DNA of 16,062 nt, from contig JAUXFK010000035.1 in assembly GCA_030623035.1 (NCBI GenBank), forward strand, positions 1-16,062, in the 5' to 3' direction. The DNA comes from Deltaproteobacteria bacterium. GTDB taxonomy: Bacteria > Desulfobacterota > UBA8473. The position numbers and the translations under genes were made by a program. Below, in pieces: positions 15,414-16,062 of the stretch. Under the pieces are notes generated by a model. It did no database searches and had not been told where the DNA came from. It saw only the letters and a list, made by a program, of their open reading frames with translations. Numbering within the stretch: the first letter of the stretch is position 1; every line of letters starts with the position of its first letter.

Positions 15414-15977
15414 ATGAAAGTTAAAAGTAGGTTAAACTGCATCCTTGCCTGTTTTATTTGTATTTCCATTTTAACCGGATGTGCATCAATAAAGCATCGA
15501 ACAAGAAAAGGTATTGGTTTATTAACTGGATGTGAAACGATAAAGCATGGAAAAAAACAGAGCATTATGATTTCCAGTAGCCCCAAAGGTGCCTTGGTTA
15601 TCATTGATGATATTCCTCGCGGTGAAACGCCACTCATTGTTGAATTGTTGCGAAAAAACGATCATACAATCAAACTTGAAATGCCGGGGTATCAGCCTTT
15701 TGAGGGTTCTATCGTCCGTCGAACAAGTCTTTGGATCTGGGCAAGAAACCTTGCTTCTATTTCTTACACGATTGCCTACAACGTAGAGTTATTCTATTAT
15801 ATTTTCTATAATTTGATAGTGATTGCTGTTGATAAATCTACAGGGGCAATATATAAGCTTGAACTAGATCAGGTTGATGCTTCTTTACTAATACAGGATA
15901 TGCCTTCTGATTACCCTGAAAATACAATTTTTATTTGTATGCAACCTGAAGAATGTCAAAAGAAAGTTGAAGATTAA
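15414..15977 (+). CDS. PEGA-domain lipoprotein with duplicated lipobox
   Basis: The 187-aa product begins with a short basic and hydrophobic signal peptide ending in a lipobox, LTGC at 20-23, so it should be lipidated at C23 and anchored in the cell envelope. A second LTGC (37-40) follows in a 17-residue tandem repeat, LTGCASIKH then LTGCETIKH. Next comes a PEGA domain (about 52-100), with SSPKGALVIIDD, PRGETPLIVELL and MPGYQPFEG, a fold common in surface-layer or envelope proteins. A hydrophobic, tyrosine-rich stretch (about 115-140) and a polar tail follow. The ATG at 15414 is chosen over an upstream TTG at 15405 because it starts the signal peptide cleanly; no obvious ribosome-binding site is present for either. 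The function is unknown. Confidence 0.82.
   Translation: MKVKSRLNCILACFICISILTGCASIKHRTRKGIGLLTGCETIKHGKKQSIMISSSPKGALVIIDDIPRGETPLIVELLRKNDHTIKLEMPGYQPFEGSIVRRTSLWIWARNLASISYTIAYNVELFYYIFYNLIVIAVDKSTGAIYKLELDQVDASLLIQDMPSDYPENTIFICMQPEECQKKVED
15471..15550 (+). repeat. 51-bp tandem duplication within the lipoprotein gene
   Basis: Bases 15471-15499 and 15522-15550 match at 24 of 29 positions, with a period of 51 bases. The repeat copies the lipobox and the following SIKH/TIKH residues in frame. Confidence 0.75.
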
Positions 15978-15982
15978 AAAAA

Positions 15983-16062
15983 ATGAAAAACAATCAGGCA
16001 GTTGATTTTTATAAAAAGGGAAAGTCCATATGCCCTTTTAATAAGAAAGCCATGGTCGAGAA
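15983..16062 (+). CDS. 5' part of an unidentified protein, cut by the window end
   Basis: An ATG at 15983, 5 bases after the lipoprotein stop codon, opens a frame of at least 26 codons that runs off the window (MKNNQAVDFYKKGKSICPFN...). No strong ribosome-binding site precedes it. The close spacing suggests cotranscription with the lipoprotein gene. Too little is visible to name a family. Confidence 0.4.
   Translation, partial: MKNNQAVDFYKKGKSICPFNKKAMVE

Overview
The window is AT-rich bacterial chromosome, roughly 40% G+C by eye. A lipobox protein, an AI-2E family exporter, a sigma-54 activator and the overall gene styles suggest a Gram-negative bacterium, perhaps Desulfobacterota (Deltaproteobacteria-like) or a nearby anaerobic lineage. 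That placement is an inference from family resemblance and cannot be proved from this window. No rRNA, tRNA, CRISPR array, phage gene or recognisable transposase is visible.

Layout. (1) 1-1747 holds a noncoding palindromic element (8-198) and then an NtrC-type sigma-54 response regulator on the minus strand. The regulator is bracketed by about 43-bp inverted repeats (196-238 and 1693-1735). (2) The regulator is the last of four minus-strand genes in transcription order: an HD-superfamily protein with a degenerate duplicated half, a macrodomain ADP-ribose hydrolase, a 65-aa zinc ribbon, and the regulator. Gaps are about 80 nt. (3) 3896-4391 is a gene-poor spacer with GACAGGAT-type inverted repeats. 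(4) On the plus strand follow a DUF4013 membrane protein with its own terminator and a bifunctional (p)ppGpp synthetase/hydrolase. (5) On the minus strand, abutting rel with no spacer, is rpmB (zinc-type L28). Upstream of it lie a TudS-like DUF523 protein and purM, which look like a two-gene unit. (6) 9145-9613 separates the divergent purM and recG. On the purM strand it carries a near-consensus sigma-70 promoter, a run of stable hairpins and a strong intrinsic terminator, which together look like a structured small RNA or a long purM leader. (7) On the plus strand follow recG, tex, an AI-2E family membrane protein, a PEGA lipoprotein and the start of one more reading frame cut by the window edge.

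Most genes are core housekeeping: stringent response, purine synthesis, ribosome, replication-fork rescue, and RNA/transcription tolerance. The parts worth a second look are the inverted-repeat architecture around the response regulator, the RNA candidate between purM and recG, the internally duplicated HD protein, the duplicated lipobox in the PEGA lipoprotein, and two intergenic palindromic elements.
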